Position numbers and translations under genes: made by a program. Shown piece after piece: positions 1 through 10,263 of a DNA stretch of 64,000 nucleotides (within the stretch, counting starts at the first letter, position 1; each line of letters begins with the position of its first letter). The notes under the pieces were generated by a model. It searched no databases. It worked only from the letters and a program-made list of their open reading frames with translations, and was not told where the DNA came from. This DNA comes from Adineta ricciae (Eukaryota; Rotifera; Eurotatoria; Adinetida; Adinetidae): assembly GCA_905250025.1 (NCBI GenBank), contig CAJNOJ010000346.1:35537-99536 (forward strand). The letters are read 5' to 3'.

Positions 1-940
1 CAACAAACGACCAAATGTTCTTCATATTAATTTTTCTTATGATATTAACGACAATATCGATCAATTCGATTACAACTATATGATGCTCACGAAACTGAAC
101 CTTCTCTTGTACATTTCGGTGTTGTTATTTCTACATTGAATACAACTAACATGCATCGGGTTAATTTTGTTTTGCAGCGTAAAAATAAGATCGTTTAAAA
201 TTTATTTCGTGTCTCCCCATCAACAATTACTTGCTGAAAGTGCATACACATCATACTATGATTGTTGAGTATATTACAACTAATAATATTGACGCGAATC
301 ACACTCAGCATATGGCGGGCCGTGGTCAATTTGAATTCATGAAAATGTCAAACACACTACATTCCTAGTGAAAGAAGGTCTGTTAATGTGACATCAGACT
401 CGACTGTTATATTTGATAAAAACCCACCGTCTCGGTAACTTGATGCCTAATACAGATTATGGTCTAGCAAAAACACATAAACAAAGATATCTTTCAAATG
501 ACGAATGGGCCATAACAATTGCGCTTACCGAAACCATTCCAACTTCAAAGCAAATTTTCTTCAAGGCAAAGGTTTCTGTTTCATCTTCTATTCGTCATTT
601 AAGTGTCGTACTGGGTCACATATTTAAAAACCTTTCTTAAATAGTGTTTTTCAAATGCTCTTATTGATAAATGCAGCTGCCTTAATCTTCATTTTCATAT
701 TAAATCTGTATAGGACTCGAATTACTCTTAAAAAATATTTTTCAAATACGATTTCAAATAAAATAAAAAATAACCTCATATATATTTGCACTTTCTGCAC
801 TCGTGATCATTTCATAAAACAAAGTGCTATTTTGTCTAATCATCACTCTATATTCTATTCATCTAGTTCATGCACAACAAAAATGTGGTAAGCAGATACT
901 TTTGTTAGACACAAACAACTAGGTGATCTTTCTCATAGCA
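1..940. other. Left edge, no intact gene; degenerate coding-like pieces
   Basis: I see no intact gene here. Around 79-200 on the plus strand there is a short open stretch with protein-like composition that ends in a stop. Short open frames at 413-640 and 655-891 show no recognisable family and no convincing start context. They could be remnants of an older gene or chance reading frames. The last bases before 941 (a T-rich run ending in ATAG) could be the end of a 5' UTR intron of the following gene. Confidence 0.35.
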
Positions 941-1909
941 ATGATATCCAAAGGTGGTGCTACTGCATTGCGTGTGATGACATACAATATTCGATATGAT
1001 ACTACTGCCGATGGGCCAAATCAATGGCGATACCGAAAAGCTAAAGTAGTTCAATTAATAAAAGATCGAACACCTGATCTGTTTGGCGTTCAAGAAGCTT
1101 TAGCTGGCCAAATGATGGATTTGCAAACAGCATTGCCTACCTACCGTCATTATGGTGTGGGTCGTGATGATGGTAAAACCAAAGGTGAATATTCAGCCAT
1201 ATTCTATCGAGCTGATCGTTTCGATTTACTCAAAAGCGGTANTCAATGGCAATATCGAAAAGCTAATGTAGTTCAATTAATAAAAGATCGAACACCTGAT
1301 CTGTTTGGCGTTCAAGAAGCTTTAGCTAGACAAATGACGGATTTGCAAACAGCATTGCCTACCTACCGTCATTATGGTGTGGGTCGTGATGATGGTAAAA
1401 CCAAAGGTGAATATTCAGCCATATTCTATCGAGCTGATCGTTTCGATTTACTCAAAAGCGGTACTTTTTGGCTTTCGGAAACGCCAACCGTCGTTGGAAG
1501 TAAAGGATGGGATACATCTATAACGCGTATATGTAGTTGGACACAAGTTCGTGATAAACGCACTCAACAAACGTTTTATCACTTCAATACACACTATGAT
1601 CATCGAGGTACAAATGCTCGTCTTCAAAGTTCACATCTGATTTTGAATCAGATCAAAACAATCGCTGGAGCTACCGCTCCTGTTATTCTCACCGGAGACT
1701 TGAATGCTACACCAAATTCCGATCCTTATCGTGCGATCATTGCAGATACTATATTTAAAGATGCTTATACAGCATCTGAACTTCCCCATTGTGGTCCCAG
1801 TGGTACCTTTTCCACGTTTAATGTCTCAAGTGCGATGGACAGTCGTATAGATTATCTTTTTTCCAGTTCACATTTCCGTGTTTTAGCAGAAGTGATCATC
1901 AAAACATGA
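941..1909 (+). CDS. Exonuclease-endonuclease-phosphatase (EEP) family protein, bacterial-like; model inflated by an assembly join
   Basis: Family hallmarks are visible in order: MTYNIRYD near the start, PDLFGVQEA with the metal-binding Glu, the FWLSETP segment, NTHYDH, TGDLNATPN and SRIDYLF. These match the secreted or cytosolic EEP hydrolases common in bacteria, which act as phosphodiesterases or nucleases. I start at the ATG at 941; an upstream in-frame GTG is not a plausible eukaryotic start. The single n at 1242 lies inside the gene, and 1243-1464 repeats 1021-1241 with a few substitutions. The real protein is therefore about 248 residues, not 322. The frame ends right after the IDYLF strand, so the C-terminal SDH motif carrying the last catalytic His of this family is not seen. 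Either the 3' end is truncated or an exon is missing. AATAAA follows at about 1943. Likely horizontally acquired (inference). Confidence 0.8.
   Translation: MISKGGATALRVMTYNIRYDTTADGPNQWRYRKAKVVQLIKDRTPDLFGVQEALAGQMMDLQTALPTYRHYGVGRDDGKTKGEYSAIFYRADRFDLLKSGXQWQYRKANVVQLIKDRTPDLFGVQEALARQMTDLQTALPTYRHYGVGRDDGKTKGEYSAIFYRADRFDLLKSGTFWLSETPTVVGSKGWDTSITRICSWTQVRDKRTQQTFYHFNTHYDHRGTNARLQSSHLILNQIKTIAGATAPVILTGDLNATPNSDPYRAIIADTIFKDAYTASELPHCGPSGTFSTFNVSSAMDSRIDYLFSSSHFRVLAEVIIKT
1242..1242. other. Assembly join (single n), contig 1 / contig 2
   Basis: Sequence right of the n (from 1243) restarts at the equivalent of position 1021 and repeats 222 bp up to the equivalent of 1242, with a handful of mismatches. 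This is an unmerged overlap between two haplotype contigs rather than a biological repeat. Confidence 0.9.
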
Positions 1910-1994
1910 TAGCTGAATCGAATGATTCATTTTTTTTCTTTATAAATAAAAAATAGATTCATCAAGAACATTTTCACTTTCGTCTTGGAAAAAG

Positions 1995-3807
1995 ATGTCG
2001 CCACAAACGATGGTATTCATTTGTTCGCATCTCAACCAAGAGTATTCTACACATGCGGCAAGAAAGAAAGGTTTTAAGCATTTCATTATTTCGCGTGTCG
2101 CATGACTGTTTGCTTTCTTTCAGATAAGAAAGTGATGCACAGGTGTAACTGCGGTAGTTCATATTCCAACCAAACTGAACTTGATCGACACAAGGTAATC
2201 GAATAGAAACGAAACATTTGACAATAAATTGTTAGTTGACTTTTTCAGACAAGTTGTTCGAATATTTCATATTTCTGCTCGCTTTGTCATGAAGAAATTC
2301 CGACAAAAGACATGAGCGAGCATTTAGTTCATTGTGGAACAAAAACAGAAAAATGCCCAAACTGTCAAAAATTCATCCAACGATCTATTTACAATTATCA
2401 TTTAGAAAATAATTGTATTATTTCTGATGAAGATGATCTTGAAATGATGTCGAATACGGGTAAAGTCGTCGTTTTCAATTTGCTTTTCTTTGACAATGTT
2501 GATTTGTTTTTCATAGGAAATGACAAGGAGGAAACTGTTCCATGTGAATTCTGTCGTAAACAAATCAAATTTTGCGATTATAATAATCATACCGTATGAA
2601 GAAAACTTCCAAGTAATATTCCTGATTGATAGTCTTTTCTGATGCTTAGACTAATTGCAATCGGAGACGTGACGGTTTCGATATTCACAGGTAATTATTT
2701 GTGTTTTTCTTTTCGTTATCTACGGAAGTATTTTTAGACTAATTCGAGATTGCACTACCGAATCAACAGTAGGATCCAAAAGTTAAATCATATGGTTAAA
2801 TGTCGTTTTTCTAGACAAGCGCTACAAGTCAGTCAGCATCATCGGTTTTGGTGAACACACCTTCTCAGAACGATACTACAAGGGAAAGAAAAAATATTAC
2901 TTCTGTTGTTCGTCTAACCACATCGACTGTTCGAGATAGTTTAAGCAAAGACTATTATCCCATTGAAGTCGATCACGTTGTTGAAAATTTTCAATTTAAC
3001 ATTATTCTCATCGGTTCACCACGTGTTGGCAAAAGCCAATTAATCAACGCGTTATGTGGTGAAGAAAATATTGCGGAGACAAGTCCTGGACTTAACTCAT
3101 GTACCAAAGAAATCAAATGTTACACGTTGAAAGATAGACAACTAGCACCAGATGGACAATCATTTCAGATTAATTTTTATGATACACCAGGAATCGAATC
3201 ATGGATTGAGCAGAATGGAGAGGAAACTATGAAGAAGCTCATTGAAGAGAAGAATCCGATTTGCGTCATCTATTGTGCGGCACCGGGAACGTTTGCTGAT
3301 TTGAATCAACTTCATTCAATATTGAAAATGTGCAAAGATAAACAAATTTTTTGCGCACTTGTTTGTACAAATATGTGGTCGAATCCCGGTCGTAAAGTTG
3401 TTATTGACGAATTTAAAAAACAGTTGGAGTTTTTCGGTGAAGAAAATGTCAAATCATTCGATCAAGGTGGAAATCGTCAGCCACATCATGTGACATTATT
3501 CGGACATGGAGCATTATGCACCATGGTCAATTCAGTTGAGTATTATGATCCGGATTTATCAGCAGAAAGAAAACCAGTTCAAGGTGTCGATGAATTGATT
3601 CATTGTATTATGGAAGCGCTTGATGAAGAGAAATTAGTCGGATGGTGCACTGCTGTTCTCTATAGAAGATCGTTCTGGGAGAAAGTTTTGCATAAAACCA
3701 ATGGATTCTTCTCCAGACATTTCTCGGATATGCGCAATTTTTTCGATCCGAACAGTAGGACAAGTATACAATCTATGATAAGAAATCTATTCCAAGGAAG
3801 ACGATAA
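1995..3807 (+). CDS. TRAF-type zinc-finger / P-loop GTPase fusion protein
   Basis: I built this gene from exons 1995-2070, 2124-2194, 2249-2459, 2517-2593, 2650-2690, 2738-2768 and 2815-3807. All introns are GT-AG, 46-57 bp, and the frame stays open to give 499 residues. The first ~160 residues hold repeated Cys/His pairs of the TRAF/XAF1 zinc-finger kind (CNCG..., CSLCHE..., CPNCQKF...H...C, CEFCRKQ...H...C). A Ser/Thr-rich linker follows. The G domain starts near residue 230: P-loop GSPRVGKSQ (GKS at about 241-243), a G3 DTPG at about 292-295, and a segment VCTNMW where a G4 N/TKxD motif would be expected. It resembles AIG1/GIMAP-like or other immune-type GTPases, but the exact family is not certain. 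The C-terminus is basic and Ser/Arg-rich. A cytosolic role is likely since no signal peptide is visible. Confidence 0.8.
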
Positions 3808-3814
3808 AAAACTA

Positions 3815-3815
3815 N
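3815..3815. other. Assembly join (single n), contig 2 / contig 3
   Basis: The ~219 bp after the n are identical to the ~219 bp before it (the GTPase 3' end). Two overlapping contigs were joined without merging. Confidence 0.92.
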
Positions 3816-4028
3816 ATTGATTCATTGTATTATGGAAGCGCTTGATGAAGAGAAATTAGTCGGATGGTGCACTGCTGTTCTCTATAGAAGATCGTTCTGG
3901 GAGAAAGTTTTGCATAAAACCAATGGATTCTTCTCCAGACATTTCTCGGATATGCGCAATTTTTTCGATCCGAACAGTAGGACAAGTATACAATCTATGA
4001 TAAGAAATCTATTCCAAGGAAGACGATA
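3816..4028 (+). other. Redundant copy of the GTPase 3' end (contig overlap)
   Basis: This stretch encodes the last ~69 residues of the zinc-finger GTPase again, identical in sequence to 3595-3807, through the same stop codon. It is the start of contig 3 and not an extra gene. Its continuation (4029 onward) gives the true downstream sequence of the GTPase gene. Confidence 0.9.
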
Positions 4029-4759
4029 AAAAACTAATTTTTTTGTTACACTAAAATTCAGTTTATTTGGAATATATACTTTTCTACTTTGTATACAATT
4101 CTTAGTTAGCACTATCATCAGAATTGGATTCCACCAAACTTACTGAACTTTTTACATTTTTCAAAAGATGAAAGTGAACTATGTGTAAACAAATGGGGAT
4201 TCTTTGAATTTCGTATTTGCGTGACTAATATTTCGAAATATCACATCATCAGGTGGAACGACAAATTTGACTTTGCCTCTCACTAAACTTATCTTCTTAA
4301 TAAAAACAGATTTCCTCTCTAAGAATGTCGCTGTCGCAGATAACATTCTATTTCACGATCTACGCTCATCTTAAGTGCCATCGATGGCGACAGTTATGTT
4401 CTGCCTCAATTGCGCGACGTTACCTTAATGCAGTGATGACTTATCGCTTCATGTATGATATTCGAAATGGTGTATGCAGAGTATTACCTGGTTTATAAGC
4501 TACCATAGTTGCTGTTTGCTATCATCATTCCTCAGGTATCAAGAGCAGTGCATTTTGGAAAGAATTACGAATATCTCTCGGACGGTTAACTATGTCTTTT
4601 TTTATTGTGGGTGTCGTTGAATTGAATATTGAATGATTATTAAAAGGCCAAATATAGATGGAAAGATGAGGATGTCGAAGAATTGCAGAAACATTCACAC
4701 ATCATCAACACATTTATTTATTTCAACGTAGAGTCTACATACAACGAAGAAAAACTCGA
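4029..4759. other. Intergenic, convergent 3' ends
   Basis: This lies between the 3' end of the GTPase (+) and the 3' end of the PAN-GH45 gene (-). I see no coding region. It aligns along its length with 12677-13406 in the other haplotype with scattered substitutions. That even divergence suggests unconstrained sequence. Confidence 0.6.
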
Positions 4760-5758
4760 TTAATTAACAGTACCTTGACTACATCCACTTTTATCAGTCA
4801 GTTCTTTCGGACATTGAATCTTAGTATAAGTAATATTTGGCTTTTGAACATTTTTTAGCCAATCGAATTTAAACAAACAGCCATTTTGAATTGGCTCGGG
4901 AAGATTAAAACATTGCTCACGCGACAGTGTTTTGCTCGGAAACTTGTAATCGCGTTTGGCCAACATCCATTGCCTTCCGCATTCTTCATAACGATCTTCG
5001 CTTCCCGGAACAAACAGTTCAATATATTGGTGATATTTTGATGTTCGTGGTTCATGACTAATCATTTGAACAAGCATGGTTTTGTCTTTGAATAAATCGT
5101 CCACGAAATTTAATCGATAACAGATACAACAGAAATCAATATCTGTTGACGATTCAAAATACATTGAACCAAACCCGTAAGCTAGACTATCATTAATAGA
5201 CCACGGTTGTTGATCACTACACATATACGCTGGATCATATCCTGGAATTTCCAAGTTGCCAATCTTAAAAATTTGCCTAATTCCTGCAATTGTACGTCCA
5301 TCTTCACGACAAGTATTCACTGGATTTACGCGTCGAAGTATATTCGCCTTTCTGGAACATGTCGGAAATTGACAAGTCCATTGAAATGATGTACTTATAT
5401 TGAATCGCTCAGGTGGAATATCTCGAGATTCACTTGGAAACACTTGCACACACGCAGTATGATTATCATCAGTTTTGACCAAATTGTTTTTCGAAAAGGT
5501 ACCTTTTTTTAACGAACATGTATAATTGTTTGCTTTTGACCATACAACGTGTGTACATCCGGACGTTTTGGCACATTGTTCTGAACAGTACATATTTATT
5601 GTCTGAACTTGATACAAGTCGTTTCCAGGACAATCGTAACCCCAGTAAGTATTATCATTCATTGATCTTTTTTCGACTAATCGAAACATATGATGCACAT
5701 GTACTTTGTTGAAAAAAATAATTATAATCAACATTTTCCATGTCATGTTTCGTATCAT
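4760..5758 (-). CDS. Secreted PAN/apple-GH45 cellulase-like protein, catalytic Asp missing (haplotype A)
   Basis: Protein of 332 residues. A hydrophobic N-terminus (MIRNMTWKMLIIIIFF) is a signal peptide. Residues ~25-105 form a Cys-rich PAN/apple-like module. Residues ~125-330 match glycoside hydrolase family 45 of fungal type: CSDQQPW at 180-186, NDSLAYGF, FCCICYRL, KTMLVQ, QNGCLFKFDW and IQCPKELTDKSGC. In active GH45 endoglucanases the first motif is YWDCCKPSC with the catalytic Asp. Here it reads QWTCQFPTC, so that Asp is Thr128 and one Cys is lost. The second catalytic Asp (HFDL) is replaced in YIELFVPG, with Glu247 as the nearest acid. It may bind cellulose or another glucan without cutting it. 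I start at 5758 because a 65-bp GT-AG intron (5762-5826) ends four bases upstream. The Met 10 codons further 5' lies in that intron. Confidence 0.85.
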   Translation of the reverse strand: MIRNMTWKMLIIIIFFNKVHVHHMFRLVEKRSMNDNTYWGYDCPGNDLYQVQTINMYCSEQCAKTSGCTHVVWSKANNYTCSLKKGTFSKNNLVKTDDNHTACVQVFPSESRDIPPERFNISTSFQWTCQFPTCSRKANILRRVNPVNTCREDGRTIAGIRQIFKIGNLEIPGYDPAYMCSDQQPWSINDSLAYGFGSMYFESSTDIDFCCICYRLNFVDDLFKDKTMLVQMISHEPRTSKYHQYIELFVPGSEDRYEECGRQWMLAKRDYKFPSKTLSREQCFNLPEPIQNGCLFKFDWLKNVQKPNITYTKIQCPKELTDKSGCSQGTVN

Positions 5759-6353
5759 TTTCTGAAAGAAATTGTCTTGAAACTTCATCGAATTGATTAT
5801 CTACGAAAATGTTATAAACAACTTACTTAGCAGTTGAAAACTATCAATGTGAACTGTTTCCACACAATATATAATGAAAGCAAAAGCGGACAAAAATGCT
5901 TTGTTGAAGTGAAAAACAAAGGATAGGAATAGATCATTTTCATTGGTCATACGTAAAATGCATCAATCGGATTATTGTATAAAATGTTAATCATCTCATA
6001 GTGATCAATCAATCAGCGTCAAATAAGTTTAAAGTTGTAGTTATTGGGAAAATTCAACGGACAAGAAACTTTTCATTAAGGATATCTGACGAATTTTTAA
6101 TAGTTGTTTCTATCTTCAACAGTTGAAATGTTTCAGATCGAATATTGATTCAACCTTTTCATCTTGTAAGAATATGTTTTAAAGTTGAGTAAATGATCTG
6201 AAAAAGTATTGAGAAACGAATTTGTTTCGATTCGATCGAAGTGAATATCATGCGTAGAATGAATGATTAGATGTTATGTTATATGGTGAGCTACTTCACG
6301 TTTATTCAATATAACAAAGACTTTACAATTTAAAAAGATGTCCAATTAGAATA
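5759..6353. other. Promoter/5' UTR intron of PAN-GH45 and 3' flank of ART-TPR-NHL
   Basis: On the minus strand, 5826-5762 is a 5' UTR intron (GTAAGT...TTTCAG). The remaining ~520 bp hold no open reading frame of note. A TATA-like stretch (revcomp of ATATATAATG) is at about 5868-5877. The corresponding interval in haplotype B (14406-15082) is longer because of two small insertions near 14775-14880. Confidence 0.5.
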
Positions 6354-8811
6354 TCAACTTGTGTCAACTTCAAATTTTTGAACTCGATTATTGAAACTAT
6401 CTACAACATAAAGATTCCCTTCACAATCGAAGGATAATCCTGCAGGACAAGCCAGTTGATCTGCTTCGCTTCCGAAAAGGTCTTTACCCACGATGACTGA
6501 ACCTTCTCTCGATCCTGGGGGCCAACATATAATTCGACAATTGCTCCCATCCGCTATATAAACATTATTCAACTCGTCAACAATAACTCCTCCAGGAATC
6601 TGAAATTGATTAAGATCCTTTCCTTTGCCATTTCCACCAGCAACGACAATTCCTTCTTGAGCATTTTTTGTCCATTTCATCACACGATTATTGTCCTTAT
6701 CAGTCACATAAACCGAATCGTCTTTATCGACAGAGAGAAAAGTTGGACGGTCGAACTGATCACAACGATTCCCTATTCCATTTCCACCTGCAACGACTAT
6801 TCCATTTCTTTCTCCTTCTTTCCACTGCCTGATTTCACTCGTCACACAATCAGAAACATACAAACTACCATTCTTATCCAAAAAAAGACCATAGCATGAT
6901 ATATGAGAGAAAAGAATTTGTTGTTTGACGCCATTTCGCCAAGTCCATTGCACTACTCGAAGATTTTTCAAGTCAGCAATAATGAGTGCACGATTTGCTT
7001 TATCCCAAATCACATTCGTTGGCCCGTGTAACTGATCAATGCGCATTCCTTGTCCAGTCCCTCCAGCAACAACCTCTCCCTGTTTTTGTCCTATTTTCCA
7101 TTTCATAATACGATGATTTAGTGTGTCAGCAATGTAAATCGTTTGGTTTTCATCATCGATACAAATTCCCTCGGGCCAATGAAGTTGGTTCAATCCTTCG
7201 CCGTCGCCATTCCCTCCCGCCACAGTGATTCCGAATTGTTTCCATTTCCTATTTGTTGATTTTATCTTTGGATGAATATTTAGTTTCACTAAAAACGAAA
7301 CAAAGAGCAAATCAATCTTTTCTTTCTATTTCAAACGTACTCATTGGTTTTGTTGTTTTTTCCTCAGTTGTTGGTATATACTTGACTTGACTTTTCTGTT
7401 CTTCAAATTCAATCAGTTTGTGTCTCCATTGAACACTTTGATCGAAATCTCCGTTTTGCGATGCTAATTTCGCCAAATCTTTGTACAAAATCGGTCGAAG
7501 TTGATCGTTCGGCGAGAGACCATTCAAAAATCTTTGTAGATACATGTCTGCTAACTTGAGTTGTCCCATTTCCCATAGGACATCTGCAAAAGTTCTCAGA
7601 GAAATCTGTTCGTTGAGAAATTGTTGTTTCATTTGATGAAGAATTTTTCTCAAATGATTTTCTTCGTCCGAGCACAAATTCATCTTAACGATTGTAACTT
7701 CGTTTTCCTCGTCATTTTCGATCTTTTCAATTTGAAAAATCGATCCGATCATAAATAAAATCTCTTGTTCATCATTAAAATCACTAAATTTCGAAATGTC
7801 TGCAAAGGGTTTTGTAGTTACAGTCGTTGGATCTGCAGAAACTTCGAATAAGATCTTTTGCAGATCAGATGAACCATCCGAAAGATCGAGAAATGAAAGC
7901 GCTGTGGATCGTGAGAGACTCGTTGAGAAAAAGGAATTAATGGAGATGAACTGACCGGTTGATTTTTGTAAGTTTTGAAATTCTTCTTTTGCAATCAATT
8001 GACTTCGATAGACTTTGATCGATGTTTTCACTGGATTTTTTTTCAATTGTTCACAAATATCGGAAATGAACGAACGAAATAGAAACATTAAATGAAGATT
8101 TTCCATACGTAGTGACGAATTTAAGATTTTATAGAAGAAAGATTCTCTTGTGTACCACCATAACACATTCTTCGCGGAATATCCATTGGCGAACTCTTCG
8201 ATTTTATCCAATTCTTTGACATTTCCTTTGTATTCAGTCTGACAACATTGAATTAGTTCAGTTCGATCCTCTTCATTGAATGGTAATTCCATCAGACAGT
8301 CAATCAGTACTTGAGAGAAAAGAAACTTCCCGTTGATACCTGATAGGGATTTTCCTCCTCCTCCTCCGCCAGTATTCGTACTGAAGAAATTCATTTCTAA
8401 GTGTTCTTCCACTTTCTTTTCAATTTTGTGATTTCGTTTGATTTCACCGATCAGTTGGTCAATGTTTGTTGAAACGTTTTTGACTTTAGAAAATTTCGCT
8501 GCCCATTGTCGATTGGATTCTTTATCCATACAAAAAACGTAGATAGAAATGATTTGTCGATGACGATGAACGGAAGGAACGAGTTCTTTTCCTAACCGTC
8601 CATTGACGATTAGAACTACTCGTTCTTTGGAATTCATTTCCTCGATATACTGTCGACATTGATCAACTTGTCGAAAGCGTTTAAGACGATTGATAATCGA
8701 ACGAAGTTTTTGTTCAGTTTGCCGAGTTTCATGCGGATTGGAGTCGAGCCAAACTAATGAAAACAACTCGAGACGTTGATCATTGGTATTGAAGTAAAGA
8801 GACGTTGCCAT
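6354..8811 (-). CDS. ADP-ribosyltransferase-TPR-NHL protein (haplotype A)
   Basis: Two exons, 8811-7341 and 7288-6354, are separated by a 52-bp intron (GTACGT...TTTTTAG on the minus strand). Together they give 801 residues. Residues 1-150 form an alpha/beta domain with a conserved SIYVFCMDKE strand, of a kind I associate with expanded rotifer gene families (inference). Residues ~160-370 are an ART fold with the arginine-specific triad R-S-ExE: VYR (Arg269), FFSTS (Ser296-Ser298) and DEQEILF (Glu348/Glu350). Residues ~385-480 look like two or more TPRs. Residues ~505-801 are about six NHL repeats (AGGNG...P.GI..D....IYIADT.NHRI..W). No signal peptide, so cytosolic. Without the intron the two halves appear frameshifted; with it they join in frame as in haplotype B. 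A Gly run (about 148-153) is two residues longer than in B. The substrate is unknown. Confidence 0.85.
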
Positions 8812-9405
8812 GATCGATGAATTTCTTAATTAAGCAGTAATTTATCGTTCAGAATAATTTGTATTCTCAGTATGTATGGTGAGAATCGTAGTGTCGACCG
8901 CTGCTTTTCGCGGAAAGGTTGAATTCGCTTTTAAGCCTGAAAAGAATGTTATCTTGAATGAAAGTGCAACACAGGTAGCTAAATTGTGCTTGTATTTATT
9001 GTACAAGTGGTTCTTATTTACTTACTGACAGTGTTATTTCGTTTTCTTTTCATCTGCGTATACAAAGAACGGAAGGAAGTAACGTTTTCGTGATTTAATT
9101 TCAGTCGTTTTTCTTTACTCTACTGTATAGTAACGAAAGAAAAACTTAATTTGATTCATTTATTGAATCGTTCAGTTCACGACTTCGAATTCATAATTTA
9201 TCATTATCGTTTCGAGTTTGTTTGAGATTGTCATTGTCACCATGTTGTGAGACAAGATAAAATAACTTTGTGCAATATATCATCTGAGAACTTTGTTCCG
9301 ATGATTTATTTCGCAAATGTATTTCTTATCAACTACTAATAAATATCCCGTCGTCTTTGCTTTTCAAAGCTTATAATTCAAAGTCATTCTGCACTATAAC
9401 CAACA
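8812..9405. promoter_or_regulatory. Divergent intergenic region (shared promoter)
   Basis: About 590 bp separate the start of ART-TPR-NHL (-) from the start of the Cys-rich membrane protein (+), so both promoters must lie here. I see no coding region. It aligns closely with 17534-18131. I cannot identify individual binding sites. Confidence 0.5.
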
Positions 9406-9939
9406 ATGAACAAGATACTCTTTATTCTTGTCATAAATGTCCTATTACCAATGACGAGTACCGCTCGTTGTGCCTATGGTTGTTCCTGTTATGATGATAG
9501 TACTTGTGATTATTACTGTACGAATAATATGTGTGAAAATCTGAAGTCATTAGGACAAAAATGTTCAGGATATTATATTCATCCTCGAGAATGTGGACCT
9601 ACATCGTATTGTGACACGAACTCGGATTACACATGCCAATCACAGAAAAGTTATGGTGAATATTGTACATACGATTACTCATGTGCATCTGGCAACTGTG
9701 ATTATACCGCAAACATATGCCAATCTAAACGAATGAATTTGTTGTACTTAATTGTTATACCAAGTGTAACTGTGTTTTTTATTGTTTTAATTATTGTCAT
9801 ATCAGTTGTCATACGTCGACGAAGAATCCGTAAATTGACATTCTATCAAGCTCCTCGTGTAATTTTATTACCAGGTACTTCGAGAAGTTCCGTATCAAAG
9901 TGTGTCAGATTAAATTTTGAAAAACGCTATGTAATCTGA
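9406..9939 (+). CDS. Small Cys-rich type I membrane protein (haplotype A)
   Basis: 177 residues. A signal peptide (MNKILFILVINVLLPM) is followed by a ~90-residue ectodomain with about 16 cysteines arranged in short EB/EGF-like blocks (CSCYDDSTCDYYC, GQKCSG, GEYCTYDYSC). A single strongly hydrophobic segment at about residues 108-133 and a basic stop-transfer RRRRIRK follow. The cytoplasmic tail is ~40 residues. The topology is that of a small receptor or adhesion protein; no function can be assigned. In haplotype B a TCA-to-TGA change ends the protein 14 residues earlier. Confidence 0.75.
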   Translation: MNKILFILVINVLLPMTSTARCAYGCSCYDDSTCDYYCTNNMCENLKSLGQKCSGYYIHPRECGPTSYCDTNSDYTCQSQKSYGEYCTYDYSCASGNCDYTANICQSKRMNLLYLIVIPSVTVFFIVLIIVISVVIRRRRIRKLTFYQAPRVILLPGTSRSSVSKCVRLNFEKRYVI

Positions 9940-10263
9940 TGTATTGAAAAGACAATAAATATGTACTGGTATTCGATTATTCAAAATAAGTTTTTCTTGT
10001 TTCAACTTTCTTATCCAGAGTGCAAACTCATCAATAAGAATAATCCATTCGTTGATGGACGTTCGAAATCAAATGTATACTTTCAGAAAGAACAAATCTA
10101 TTTTGTACATGTTGATCTAACCAAAATAATTGTTTTCAGCCTCCAATGTAAATCTAATCTTTGATCAGAACGTATAAATTGAGTCACGACATTACCAAAA
10201 GAACAACAACGTTAATCATTATTGAATAAAACCATCGATTCATCCTCAATCTTCAATGCAACA
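9940..10263. other. Intergenic and 5' UTR of pentapeptide-repeat gene
   Basis: AATAAA at 9953 probably ends the preceding transcript. No convincing gene is present; a short open frame at 9961-10164 is not preserved in haplotype B. The in-frame TTG at 10222 is not a credible start. Confidence 0.5.

Noticed and set aside
7289..7340. Frameshift splitting the haplotype A ART-TPR-NHL gene into two genes
   Set aside because: Both haplotypes have GTACG...TTTTTAG here (52 and 51 bp). Splicing it joins the exons in frame in each, so it is an intron, and the uninterrupted B reading is chance.
10222..10263. Starts at TTG/GTG codons (also 923, 2848, 17551, 18950, 26607, 60118)
   Set aside because: Non-ATG starts are not expected for nuclear genes; an ATG or splice junction just downstream explains each.
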